A stretch of DNA of 64,000 bases from Clavulina sp. PMI_390 (GCA_015039315.1 WIDE01000002.1:817391-881390), one strand, 5' to 3'; shown: positions 47,793-58,963, counted from the first letter of the stretch. Notes: a model not told the origin generated them from the letters alone. Numbers and translations: made by a program.

Positions 47793-48254
47793 TCCGAGTT
47801 ATCCTTGGATCTTATTTTATAAGAAGGACTTGGCAACCGTAGATTTGTCTGCTGTGGAGAAATCGTGTCAAGCCCGAAGTCCGATCGTGTTTATTCGAGT
47901 TGTAGTCGAGGGCGCGGTGTGTCTCGCACTTCCAAGCCCATCCCCGTACCGCAGATACACTGATTCTGAGGGCGTCGCAGCGATCCATGGGACCGAACGA
48001 GGCTAATGAGCGCTTTCTCTGCTTCCAACCCGTGACTTTATCTTCAAGACAAGCTATATTTATTTCGCTTCCACATGGCATTGTAAAACTCAATAGACGA
48101 TCATCCTGAGCAAGGGGTAAGCATCCGGATCGGCACAATGAGCTCCAGGTGTATCAGCCATCGTGTGCCACAAGACTCTCTAGCGCTTTCTCCTGCTTGA
48201 GCTCTCCCTTGTTACCTTGATACTCAAGGAAATTCTTGCCTTCGTCGTCGAACT
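47793..48254. promoter_or_regulatory. Divergent promoter region, ARO2 / first arrestin-like gene
   Basis: About 460 bases. It holds GAGTTGTAGTCGAGG at 47897-47911, a word found with one or two changes upstream of the other two arrestin-like genes as well. A TATATTTATTT stretch near 48053 is a possible AT-rich core element for the arrestin gene. Confidence 0.55.
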
Positions 48255-49939
48255 ATGCCACTAGTTCCAGAGCCTCCTGAAGCCATACCGACTTATGATG
48301 AGACTGTTCGGGCTGGCCGTGCATCCGCATCTAATTTTGAACGCCGCAGCTCATCAGATGCGCCTGCGGCTGCCACGGCTCGTAGAGCAGAGCATACCTT
48401 TGGCGACGGTAGCAAGGAAGTGAAAGTTTTGCTCAAGTCTCATGCCCTCTCGCCTGGCTCAAAGCCCCTTTACTATCAAAACTCCATTATCGACGGTTCT
48501 GTCGTGCTGAATCTTTCCAGAGGGAAATCTCCTCAGCTTGTTCGCGTCACAGTATGTGCGCACATTAAAAGTCCATTACTATTATCACTCATGTAACTTG
48601 CTAGGTCCTTTGTGGGGTAGAGCGTTTGCACCAAGCCTACTTCAAAAGTCGCACCGACCCCACTTCATTTGACATTGATCGCTATGAGCCATTCTGGAAA
48701 GAGGTCGTAGAGCCATTTGTGGCCAAGGATGCATCTGGGACGAAACATGTTCTTGGCGCAGGAACGCATATTCTCCCATTCCAGTACTTTTTTTCCATCC
48801 TCCTCTTCTGTTAATCCTGCAGTCTGACTTGATGTGCAGATTCCGAATCCCTCGCAAGCACACACCACATGTCAACATAGCATTTAACAATACCACCCAA
48901 GAGTGTGACCTGCCACCAAGCTTCGTCGAGTGGCGTAACGCTCTTTCAATCCAGTACATCATCCTTGTTGAGGTTAAGTTTGGTTTCATGAAGATGAATC
49001 ACGAGTAGGTGGGCTGTTATCCACCATCAATGGGCCTCAATTACTGAATGTCTCCTGCAGCATTCCCGTTCTATTCCGTCACGTTCCTATCACTCGACCG
49101 GGGGCACCACCTTCTCCCAGCATCGTTGGTGCCTATCTACTCACGAGTTCCATACCAACCCCGGCAGAGGAACCCGAAGCCTTCTCTGAACATAGCGTGC
49201 TCCTCCTGGGTTCCCTTTTTACCAAACGTTTCATTGTGGAATGCAAGGTCAGTTCTTACTATCTACTCCGCCCACATGACCAATGCACAAGTGCCAAATG
49301 TTGAGCTATATGTATTCCTATTAGTTCTTCTTGATCCGCCCGCTCGCCTACACCAGTGGAACTCGTATCCCTTACTTCGTGCACCTCTCCTCTCCGATCG
49401 ACGATGAAAACGCAGCCGCGAGCACCCAGGCGGCAGATCTTTTACATCTCTCTGGCTCACTTATCCTGTCATTCAACAGGATCGTGAAGATGCAAGGCCA
49501 AGTTACCCAAACCTATACCGATTCCCTTGCATTAGGCAAGACGTGGTTGAGAAAGGGTGTTTTGGAGGGAAGGATATTGCAGGGCGAGATTGACGTGCCC
49601 AAAGGGACGCAAGCGGATTTTTCGTTCCCTTCACTTGAGATTTGGGTGCGTCCCTTTTCACATTCTCGGTCTTGTTGCACCGCTCTGATACCACCCCTAT
49701 TGGTTATATAGCATCACATTCAGCTCTCGGTGAAGGCTCCAGGGATTGTCATCAACACCATCGAGCCTCCGCCTCCCCCGGAGTCACATGCTAGCCGCGA
49801 CAAAGACCCAGGACCACAAGCGAAGAACCCGGCCAAATTAGCTATTTTTATCCCTGTGAAGCTCACGAACGCAATGGTAGCTGGAGTACCCGATGCACCC
49901 TCCTATGCTCCTGCGCCTGGGTATAATGATGAGCCATAG
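48255..49939 (+). CDS. Arrestin-like protein, copy A of a tandem trio
   Basis: The fold matches fungal alpha-arrestins, cytosolic adaptors that bring ubiquitin ligases to plasma-membrane transporters. Exon 1 (48255-48551) has EVKVLLKSHALSPGSKPLYY followed by IDGSVVLNLSRGKSPQLVRV, the arrestin N-lobe strand pair. Exon 2 (48605-48783) has YEPFWKEVVEPFVAKDASG and GTHILPFQ. Exon 3 has FRIPRKHTPHVNIAF, DLPPSFVEWRNALSIQYIIL and VEVKFGFMK. Exon 4 begins IPVLFRHVPITRPGAPPSPS. Exon 5 covers FFLIRPLAYTSGTRIPYFVH and GRILQGEIDVPKGTQADFSF. Exon 6 begins HHIQLSVKAPGIVINTIEPP and closes with APSYAPAPGYNDEP, a PxY-rich tail that could recruit a WW-domain ligase (the sequence shows APGY, not strict PPxY). 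It is the most diverged copy. Confidence 0.85.
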
Positions 49940-50557
49940 GCGATCGCCTATTGTTCACGCGCCTAAATAGTTTCTGTGGCGCTCTACGGGCGCTCGGTTG
50001 AATTCTGGCTCTTCTCGCGTTTGTATGGTTTATACCCTGGCTGTTGGATGCTGTGCTACTAGTCGTTAATTACTCTTGAGCCACGTTCGCCCACTGCATG
50101 TGGAATTTCCTTGCGCTATAGTGCCGTTCATTCCAGTTATCGTGACCATGTGGTCCCTCGCGTCTCTCCAAGGATATCGGATTTATTTTGATTTGAAGTG
50201 CAAGCATCATACGAAGGAAAACCCCAAGAGTGCTTGATGAGAGCAATATTTGTCCGAGTTGCAGTCGAGGATGCTGGTTCGCCGATGCCTCTCGGGAAGT
50301 GCTGAAGTGCCTTGGCTCAGGGCACGGCCGACAGTAAAAGTTTACACCGGCTACTTCTTCACGAGCTCTGTTTTTCGGCCGTGTATACTGGCCCAGCTCA
50401 ACTGAGTCTTGAGCAAGCATCTGGTCTTGGCACTCATTAAAGGCTTATCAACCGCCCCTCCACACGACACTGGCACGAGACCTCAAACCCCACCCCCCTC
50501 CCCCCTCCTGAACTTCAGCGAGCATCGCACCCATCACCCCTTAGTCTCATCGAAATA
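49940..50557. promoter_or_regulatory. Spacer and promoter between arrestin-like copies A and B
   Basis: About 620 bases. From 50256 on, it shares ordered words with the spacer before copy C: GAGTTGCAGTCGAGGATGCTGG (50256), CTGGTCTTGGCAC (50421), AGGCTTATCAA (50441) and CTCCACACGA (50458). The last 60 bases are C-rich. No coding content beyond shadows. Confidence 0.6.
50256..50277 (+). repeat. Duplicated upstream element, copy B
   Basis: The word matches 47897-47911 (copy A) and 52693-52714 (copy C) with few changes, always 230-360 bases before the start codon. It may be a shared regulatory site or only a remnant of duplication. Confidence 0.6.
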
Positions 50558-52398
50558 ATGGCCACACTTCATGGACTACCTGATGCCATCCCTACATACG
50601 ATGAAGCACTTCAGGCTCACCAAGCACCCCCACCTGCTATTGATGAGCCAGTCCCAAGAGCATCTGTTGAACTCACAAATGGTCCTATACCTCCCGTCAA
50701 GCATACATACGGCAGCAAGGAAGTGAAAGTGATGCTCAGGTCCCATGCCATCGCTCCGACCTCATCCCCACTATACTACCCAAATTCCACCATCGAAGGC
50801 TGTGTCGTGCTAGATTTGCCAAAAGGAAAGTCGCCGCAGCTCATCCGTATCACCGTAAGTCGTGTTTGTTTTATTAAAACCCTCCTTTCAAACATTGCTG
50901 GACTCACCAATATCTTACTGCATTCTCGTGTGACTTGGGTCGGCTCATCAGGTTCAGTGCGGTGTAGAGCGTTTACTAGCACTGTTCAAGAACCGAACGG
51001 ATCCAATGGCCTTCGATCTTGATCGGTTCGAGCCATTCTGGAAAGAGAGTGTCGTCCCATTCGCGGCAAAGGATGGCTCAGGAGCGAAACAGACTCTTGG
51101 GGAGGGAACACATGTTTTTCCGTTCCAGTACGTTTACTCTCACACATCGAACCTATCTTCTAATTGTCTATTCTCACTGCGATATGATCCAACGCATAGA
51201 TTTCATATCCCCAAGAGAACTACCCCTCACTCGAGCATTGTTTTCGACAATGTTACGGGAGAGCACGACCTACCACCAAGCTTCATCGAAGCACGCAATG
51301 CCATTACCATCCAGTATATTCTCCTCATTGAAGTCAAGTTTGGCTTTATGAAGATCAACCGGGAGTACGTCTTTCCCCAGCTATCATCCCAAAAGTATGC
51401 AGCAAGAACAGCTTCCTGATCGGCAATTGTTTAGCATTGGCATTCCAATCCGCCACATACCCATCACTCGACCGGGGAGCGCGCCCTCCCCTACTATTTT
51501 GGGCTCTTACTTACTCTCAAGCCCTATTCCAACCCCAGCAGATGAGCCCGGCGCGTTCTCTGAGCACAGAGCGGTCATTGCTGGCTCGGTCTTCAACCAA
51601 CACTTCATTATGGAATGCAAGGTGGGATCCTCTCCTTGTACAAAAATATTCCCTATTGGGTTTCTCATTTGATCTGTTGCTTCCAGCTCTTCCTCATAAA
51701 GCCGATTGTGTATACCAGTGGCACCCGGATACCTTATTACATCCAACTCTCCTCCCCAACAGAAGACGATGACACCCGAGCAAACTCCCAGGCCGTCGAT
51801 CTTTTGTATCTTCCTTCTTCAATATCCCTGTCTCTCAACAGGAACGCGAAGTTGTCGGGCCAAGTCTCCCAGAAATTCACAGATTCTCTAGCAGCAGGCA
51901 CGACGTGGGTTCGGAGAGGGGCGCTCGAGGGCAGGATCCTGCAGGGTGAAATCGACGTACCTGGAGGAATATCGACGGATTTTTCATTCCCTGCGATAGA
52001 GATTTCCGTGAGTCCGTCTACTGAGTAGCTCAGACGGTGATCGTGCAGTAAACGGCGGATCATATTACTGACGACCATGGGGACATTCATATGTGCAGCA
52101 TCATCTTCAGCTCTCTGTCAGCGCTCCTGGAATGATTGTTACGACTATCGAGCCACCACCCATCACATTAACCCGATATCGTGACCGCCTTGATAAGAAT
52201 CCAGCCGCAGATGCGGGCAACCCAGGTAAATTGATCCTGGCTGTCCCAATCAAGTTGACTAATGCAACAGCCGTGGGTGTGCCAAAGGCGCCTTCGTATG
52301 CCCCGGCACCAGGGTATGGAGATGAGCCTGAGGCTCCGGCACCAATTATCAATCCTCATCGGGCTGCGATTGCAGAGAGAACACGGTTTATCTGGTAA
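50558..52398 (+). CDS. Arrestin-like protein, copy B of a tandem trio
   Basis: Paralogue of the preceding gene with the same six-exon plan and splice phases. Exon 1 has PAIDEPVPR and HTYGSKEVKVMLRSHAIAPT, then YYPNSTIEGCVVLDLPKGK. Exon 2 opens VQCGVERLLALFKNRTDPMA and has DLDRFEPFWKESVVPFAAKD. Exon 3 has FHIPKRTTPHSSIVFDNVTG and DLPPSFIEARNAITIQYILL. Exon 4 has IPIRHIPITRPGSAPSPTIL. Exon 5 has LFLIKPIVYTSGTRIPYYIQ and GRILQGEIDVPGGISTDFSF. Exon 6 has HHLQLSVSAPGMIVTTIEPP and AVPIKLTNATAVGVPKAPSY. It is closer to copy C than to copy A. The tail is longer (EPEAPAPIINPHRAAIAERT). Role as for copy A. Confidence 0.85.
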
Positions 52399-52970
52399 CC
52401 AGCTTTTGTTGTTTTAGGTTTTTTAGTTTGGGGGTTCTTCTCTGTGACACATTGTCGATATCACCCTGCTGTACATCTTTGTACTGGATCATGTTCTTAT
52501 TATTCGTGTTGTATCTGTATTCACGCCTCTTTGCTCTGCTGTTCGCCGCCGATTAAGGTTTGTTTTCATGAAGTTATCATGTTCATGTGGCAGCATTGCC
52601 CTTGAAAGGATGGTAGGTCTGGTCCAAACTCTAGGTATGAGTATGATCTGAAGATGAGGAACAAGGGCAATCACTGACATGTATATTTGTTCAAGTCGCA
52701 GTCGAGGATGCTGGCCGATCAATACTTTTCATGATTTGCAGAGCACATGCTTGAGGGTACAGCCTACTGTTGAAAAGTCTCACCAGCCACTCTTCGCGAC
52801 CTTTCCCTTTGGCGGTGTACTCTGCCTTGAGTCAATTAAGCCTCGAGCGAGCGTCTGGTCTTGGCACATGTTGAGGCTTATCAAACACCTCTCCACACGA
52901 TGCTGGCATCAATCCCCCTCTTGAACCCCAACGAGGCCTCCCCTCTTGACATCTGACCTTGATCATCACA
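52399..52970. promoter_or_regulatory. Spacer and promoter between arrestin-like copies B and C
   Basis: About 570 bases. The second half repeats the words seen before copy B: GTCGCAGTCGAGGATGCTGG (52695), CTGGTCTTGGCAC (52855), AGGCTTATCAA (52874) and CTCCACACGA (about 52891). The order and spacing are preserved, so the duplication included the promoter. No gene is seen. Confidence 0.6.
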
Positions 52971-54789
52971 ATGGCCGCAGTGACCAAGCTGGCTCTGGCT
53001 ACTCCCTCATACAATGAATCGCTTCAAGCACACTCATCTACAGTTAGTGCAGCTCATCAACACGCCTCTGTTGTATACGCCAATACCCTTATCCCTCCCA
53101 TCCAGCATACGTATGGCGGCAAGGAAGCGAAAGTGATACTGAGGTCCCATGCTATGTCCGCGTCCTCCTCTCCACTGTACCACCCAAACTCCACCATCGA
53201 AGGCTATGTCGTGCTAGATTTGCCAAAGGGAAAGTCACCGCAAATCATTCGAGTGACCGTAAGTCGTGCCTACTTCGTAAAAAAAAACCCCTTCTTCAAA
53301 GACCGCTGAATGGTCAATTATTTTACTATGCGGCCGCGTGACGAGGTTATTAGGTCCAATGTGGCGTGGAGCGTTTGTTAGCAATCTCCAAGAATCGAAC
53401 AGACCCTGTGGCATTTGACCTTGATCGCTTCGAGCCATTCTGGAGAGAGATCGTGATCCCATTCTCGGCAAAAGATGGATCGGGTACGAAGCAAACTCTT
53501 GGGGCAGGAATACATACATTTCCGTTCCAGTCCGTTCACCCTCAGTTATCAATTCGCCTCGCTGTGGTCGATTTCTCATTGCCATTTGTTACATAGATTT
53601 ACCATACCTAAGAAAACCTTTCCTCACACGAGTATGGTATTCGACAATGTCACAGGAGAGCACGACCTACCACCTAGCTTTGTTGAGTTGCGCAACACCA
53701 TTACCATCCAGTATGTTATCCTTGTTGAGGTCAAATTTGGGTTCATGAGGAGCAACCGGGAGTACGTGTTGCCTACCTTCGTCCCCTAAGAAGCGTCATG
53801 TTGGATCAGCTCCTAAGCTAGGCTTGTTTTTAGTATCTGCATTCCGATCCGTCACATACCTATCACTCGACCGGGGAGCGCACCTTCCCCGACTATCCTG
53901 GCCTCTTACTCGCTTTCAAGCCCTATTACGACTCCGGCAGATGAGCCAGACGCCTTCTCCGAGCATCGCGCAGTGATTGCTGGTTCGATGTTCAACCAAA
54001 ACTTCATCATAGAATGCAAGGTGAAACTTGATTTTGAAGCAATCAACATGTCGATCGTAGCAATTACTTATGATTTTTTACAGTTATTCTTGATAAAACC
54101 AATGGTGTATACGAGTGGTACTCGGATACCTTACTACATCCAAGTCTCCTCTCCGATTGAGGACGATGAGACTCACGCAATTTCCCAAGCTGTTGACCTC
54201 TTACAGCTCCCCTCTTCGGTCACCATATCGCTCCACAGGAACGCAAGGCTGACAGGTCAGCTCTCTCAGAGATTCACGGATCCCGTGGTGGCAGGCACGA
54301 CGTGGGTTCGGAGGGGAGCGCTTGAGGGTAGAATCCTCCAGGGTGAAATCGACGTGCCTCGAGGAACACCAACGGACTTTTCGTTCCCTGCGTTGGAAAT
54401 TTCGGTGAGTCCACTCTGTGTCGCCCAGCCGTGTCGCTATGCCAAATGGCCCATTGTTCACGGCTTTTGACGACAACTCTCGGAACGGATCACATGTACA
54501 GCATCATCTCCAACTCTCCGTCAACGCCCCCGGTATCGTGATCACCACTATCGAACCTTCACCCGTCACGTTCACGCCTCATCGTGACCGCCCGGATAAG
54601 ACTAGCGCAGACGCGGGCAAATTAATCCTTGTTGTCCCAATAAAGTTGACAAATGCAACAGCCGTTGGCGTTCCCAAAGCGCCTTCGTATGCCCCAGCGC
54701 CAGGGTACGGGGAAGAGATTGAGGCTCGCGGGCCGGCTTTGAACCCGCATATGGCTGCACTTGCCGACAGGACAAGGATTGTTCGATGA
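52971..54789 (+). CDS. Arrestin-like protein, copy C of a tandem trio
   Basis: Third paralogue, same exon plan. Exon 1 starts MAAVTKLALATPSYNESLQA and continues HTYGGKEAKVILRSHAMSAS and YHPNSTIEGYVVLDLPKGKS. Exon 2 has VQCGVERLLAISKNRTDPVA and FDLDRFEPFWREIVIPFSAK. Exon 3 has FTIPKKTFPHTSMVFDNVTG and DLPPSFVELRNTITIQYVIL, then EVKFGFMRSNRE. Exon 4 begins ICIPIRHIPITRPGSAPSPT. Exon 5 has LFLIKPMVYTSGTRIPYYIQ and GRILQGEIDVPRGTPTDFSF. Exon 6 has HHLQLSVNAPGIVITTIEPS and VVPIKLTNATAVGVPKAPSY, and ends ALADRTRIVR. The A-rich run at the first intron (53280) and the intron lengths differ from copy B. Intact by eye. Confidence 0.85.
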
Positions 54790-55880
54790 TGGAATTTTAT
54801 TGCTTTGCTTCTTCGCTTCGGGGGTTCATCTCTCCTCTCACTCTTTTATGTGTTTATGGATAGACGGGCCTTTCTTAAGCATGTGGTATCGATATCTACA
54901 CCTCTTCATGGTGTGGATTGCTTGAATGACCCTCACTTTGCAAGTCCAAGCGATTGCCCTTTCGAGAAACGCTCTTGATCGCAAAGCACCGAACGCAGAG
55001 AATTAATGCCTTATCTTCCTCGAAACCATTGCGTGCCCATTTGGTCGTGTCAGACCACATGACTGTGCGTCCATCTCTAGGCTGACAAGGGTGGCTTTGA
55101 ATCGACTACAGGCGAAAGTTCGATACTGAGCTTGCAATCGCGGATAACTGTATTGGAGTTTATGGTATGTATGCATATTGCGGCTGGTCGAACCTCGAGG
55201 GAGGTCGAGGCGGAATTGCGAGGGTTCAAGGGCGAGAACGAGAACCGGCTCGCTTGAGCCGAGTTGATTTCTTCTGTACCAAGGCTGTGGTATTCTTCCT
55301 TTATTGACAGTTCCCGCAGCTAGCGGATCAATAGGCGACGTGTACAATGACGCGGATAGTACGTCACATTGTCAACCAAATTGATAGGGGAGATGTTTCC
55401 AGACACTTCTGTGGCTTGGCTGACCTTTGTGAAGCTCAATTCTGCCCTCGAGACAAACTTGGTCAAACTTGCCCCCAAGGGTAGCTCCATCATGCCGTAC
55501 ACGGCTCCAGCGTGGCTCTAACGTGGCTCTGGGATGGCGATTTCCTTGACAGCGTATGCACTAGACTAAACGCAATCGGATCCAGGAAAGGCAGGCGTCC
55601 AGGAGCGCGTCCTAGGCGCGTGCAACGCGACAACGCCGTATCTGCGGAAGGATGACGTCGGTCGGTGCCTGAAATCGATGATGAGGTAGTGATCGCGTCA
55701 ACGGATTTAGCATTCATCCTTCTGGCAGCCACTATGATGTCATCGTCACGCTGTCACATACCACTTCTTCGGTGTCTGGAGACCTATATAACCAGGCTGG
55801 CTCAGCATAAGACTGACCATCATCAAACTACTCCTCACTCTTCTCCAACAAACAAACTAAACCCCTCTACCTCAATAAAC
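54790..55880. other. Large intergenic region before the CsbD-like gene
   Basis: About 1.1 kb, the longest gap in the window. The last 130 bases are the promoter of the CsbD-like gene and contain TATATAA at 55784 and a CA/CT-rich leader. On the minus strand two short open frames (55347-55003 and 55502-55320) exist, but I could not join them into a convincing protein. No repeat is evident. Confidence 0.5.
55784..55791 (+). promoter_or_regulatory. Likely TATA box of the CsbD-like gene
   Basis: CTATATAA lies about 97 bases before the start codon of the stress-type gene and about 35-60 bases before a plausible C/A-rich start region. Clear TATA boxes favour inducible genes, which fits the family. 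Confidence 0.5.
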
Positions 55881-56380
55881 ATGTCTTCCAACTCCACCGA
55901 GCCCACCAAGACCTCTGGCCAGTGAGTTTGTTCGCAGTTGCTTCCCTGGCATACAGCCAATATTCAATTGTTCGATCTGCCCAGGTACCACTCCGTCAAG
56001 GGTACCGTCGTTGAGACCATTGGCAATATGACCGGTGCCACCAGCTGGACCCAGTCCGGCAAGGAGGAGCACGCTCAGGGTGAGGCTGAGATCAAGGCCG
56101 CCGAGGCCAAGAACTGGTGAGTTTAGCTCTGTTAGATTATCCGTTGTGGAACTCTAGCGATTCTGACTAATATTTACTCCCTAGGGTCGAGGGTGGTATG
56201 GACCGCGTTCAGGGCAAGGTCGACGCTGTTACCGGTGCTCTTACTGGCGACAAGTCTCAGCAGGCTAGCGGTACGACTTCAAGTACAATCAAAATTGCCA
56301 TTTTCGCTTACTTTGCCTCAAATATTCTAGGCAACCTCCAGCACGATGCTGGCAAGCTGCAACAACAGGCCAACGCCTAA
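55881..56380 (+). CDS. CsbD-like small stress protein
   Basis: Four exons encode about 102 residues. CsbD-like proteins are small, hydrophilic and induced by stress; fungal members have been linked to binding mismatched or cruciform DNA, and bacterial ones to general stress, but the mechanism is unknown. The sequence shows [14 protein letters not shown], the CsbD core [60 protein letters not shown] and GDKSQQASG. It ends [15 protein letters not shown]. Amphipathic helices with repeated Gly-Lys-Val/Asp units are as expected. Exons are about 55881-55921, 55985-56116, 56185-56270 and 56331-56380. A clear TATA box sits upstream. Confidence 0.88.
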
Positions 56381-56803
56381 GCGTGCTTTTCCGTCCTTCC
56401 TCCTCCAATCTTGGATCTTTGGAAATCTCGCTGTCGATATATCATAGCTGTATCATAGAATCGCAAACAATAAATCTGTAATCTTGCAATCTGAGAGCCC
56501 AAGTGTGGATTTGAGTCGAAAGCTCCTTGCCAAGAAAGTATCAGCGAAAGGCGGAATCGGGTATTACCAACGATTTGAACCTAGTAATATCAAGTAATTT
56601 CAATCTCGCAACGATAACAATAAAGCGTACGTCTTTGAATGCAAGTCTGTGATACAGGTTGTGGTTTGATAGGAGAGACGTGAGAAATCTTGTCGGAATA
56701 TTCCGCGGCTTCCGACATAAGCATCTTGGCCTCAGCTGCGCCGATCTCGACCACTTCCTGTTGTGATACCTCTGGCTCTAGACTCAGCGAATAAGAGACT
56801 ATC
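56381..56803. other. Intergenic region, CsbD-like / RVS167
   Basis: About 420 bases with the CsbD-like 3' region (AATAAATCT at 56468 is a likely polyadenylation signal) and the RVS167 promoter. A minus-strand open frame (56922-56590) overlaps the first two RVS167 exons and is read as a shadow. Confidence 0.5.
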
Positions 56804-58693
56804 ATGAAGGGGTTTACTAAGGCTATAATGCGGTACGCTGATAGTATTGTAGTTCTTGTCGCATCGACCAACCTAACCTCTCCCACCTCTCGGCCATCGA
56901 TGCCTCTGCAAGGACTCCGCACATGGTTACGTCCAAAGTCGGGATGTCAAAGAGTGAATTATCCTTAGCGTCACCGATCCCAGTTTACTGACGTCCCGTC
57001 CCCCCTTCTGCGTTGTGCTAATGAAATGACGCTGCGGCTGTGTCCTTGCGCGTTGACCTTGGTTAGAGTCCAGCGACCCGGAATTCGATGAGCTAAACAG
57101 GAAGATGACCACTCTAGAGTCCTCCATCGAGAAATTCGTCAAGGACACGAAAGCATTCACGGAGGGTGTGACTGGTGCGTGCTTCCTTCTCCCTTCCCCA
57201 TCACACAAACCCTATCTCACCTCCGGCTTTCCTCTGTGCACGCTGACCAGGCCTTCTCACCGGCGCGGAGAACTGGGCGCAGCATTTTGAAAGCATTTTC
57301 AGTCCGCTTGCAAGCGAGTATGACCTCATCGGGAAGCACCCTGAAGCTGCGGATGCCATCAGGAATGTCGGCGGCTTCCAGGCGTGCAACTCTGAGCTGC
57401 GCTCTGCGCTCGCCCCCGAGCTGGAGCTAATTGAGAGCAGAATCACTGCTCCAGCAAAGGAGCTGCAGGGCTTAATGAAGACAATCAGGAAAAACATTAC
57501 GAAGAGAGACCACAAGGTCTGTGAGCTTCCCTTCTGTTTCTGACCACAGAACTCACGACACTCTGTTCGTAGCTTGTTGACTTTGATCGGCACAACAACT
57601 CCTTGAACAAATTAAGAGAAAAGAAGGAGAAATCTCTTAATGACGAGAAGAATCTATTTAAGGTACTACTATCTTCAGTTATCTCTCTGGGTTACTCGTG
57701 CTGACATTGACATCTCTAGCTCGAGCAAGACTTTGAACAGGCTTCCACAGACTACGAGTTCTGGAACACCGCCATGAAGACTGAGCTACCCCAGTTCTTC
57801 GTCTTGTGTACCCGATTCATCGACCCTCTGTTCCACTCGTTCTTCTACATGCAGTCCGTACCGATAGCCACGATCTAAAAGGTCACAGACTAACGACCGC
57901 TCTATTTTGCTTTTGTTTGATAGGCTCAATATCTTCTACATCACCCTTGAGAAGGTCCAAGCTTTCGCCAGCGGAAAGTTTGATCTTTCTGGCGCAGCAG
58001 CTGACATTGTCACTGCCTACGAAGAACGACTGGGTGATGCACGCGACACGATTGATAATCTCAATATCAACAAGCGTATGGTGTCGTCTGCTCGTCTTGT
58101 GCAGACTGCAAGGCAAAACAGTCTTCAGCCAGGCTCAAGTCTAGGACGAGCTCCCAGTAGCGCAAGCACCCTGAACAGAGGCCCAAGTACCGCATCGTCG
58201 TTCAAGAAGGCCCCGCCACCACCGCCTCCCTCATCGTCGCATGCTGCAGCTGCCGCCGCGGCTCCTCCTCCGCCTTATAGTGCTGGTGCATCTCCTACTG
58301 CCACTTCTGCCGCGGTAGGCGCAAAGCGACCACCACCACCGATTCCCGCGTCGAAGCCTAAGCCGAAGCCAGCCGTCCAATATGTTGTTGCGTTGTACGA
58401 TTTTGCAGCCCAGGTAAGGTGTTTCAACGGTATCCCACGAAATCCTCTCTGACATTGTTCCATTTGCTATCTCCTCTTGTCTAATAGGCGGATGGTGACC
58501 TCAGCTTCAGTGTCGGTGACCGCATTGAGATCGTAAAGCGGACCCCGAACCAGGAGGATTGGTGGACTGGGCGAGTCAATGGTCAGGAGGGCGTGTTCCC
58601 GGGTATGATCCTCCGCTCATTATCTCATTCTATTGGATTCTGTGCTCATGAGAGGATACTACCTCACTAGGAAATTACGTGCAAGACGAGTAG
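56804..58693 (+). CDS. RVS167: BAR-SH3 endocytosis protein (RVS167/Hob1, amphiphysin family)
   Basis: The protein bends membranes at endocytic sites and links them to actin. The N terminus lies in two tiny exons: 56804-56832 (MKGFTKAIMR) and 56913-56953 (TPHMVTSKVGMSK). Exon 3 (57067-57174) gives SSDPEFDELNRKMTTLESSI and KFVKDTKAFTEGVT; all phases close. The BAR domain continues through GLLTGAENWAQHFESIFSPL, ASEYDLIGKHPEAADAIRNV, LVDFDRHNNSLNKLREKKE, LEQDFEQASTDYEFWNTAM, PQFFVLCTRFIDPLFHSFFY and LNIFYITLEKVQAFASGKFD. A Pro/Ala-rich linker follows (PPPPPPSSSHAAAAAAAPPP). The C-terminal SH3 domain shows VVALYDFAAQADGDLSFSVG, DRIEIVKRTPNQEDWWTGRV and GVFPGNYVQDE. Complete by eye, 9 or 10 exons. 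Confidence 0.95.
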
Positions 58694-58963
58694 GAGGGTT
58701 GTAGACGATTGGGTGCCCAAGTTTACCACACCGCGCTTCGTAATTTGGACTCCGGTATTTTGGCTAGCGGCTCTTGGAAAGCTTATTTGTTGTACCATAT
58801 GGCCTTGCTATGTATCCCTGTATCGCTTGTTGGTTGAAAAAGATGGCTTGGCTACCGTCTCATCGGATGTGACATGTTCGCGGCCTCGGATGCTGACAAG
58901 GGCGTGACAGTCAGGGTCTATTGACATCATCACTCTCTTCTCGCTCACTCATCCACAAAGGTG

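Noticed and set aside
48255..54789. Arrestin array as a pseudogene cluster
   Set aside because: All three copies keep open exons, consistent splice phases and intact ends, so there is no sign of decay.
55003..55502. Two minus-strand open frames upstream of the CsbD-like gene
   Set aside because: They are in different frames, no splice pair joins them cleanly and no domain is seen; base bias can explain them.
56590..56922. A 110-residue minus-strand open frame
   Set aside because: It overlaps the first two RVS167 exons, which are supported by the family N terminus and phase, so it is a shadow.
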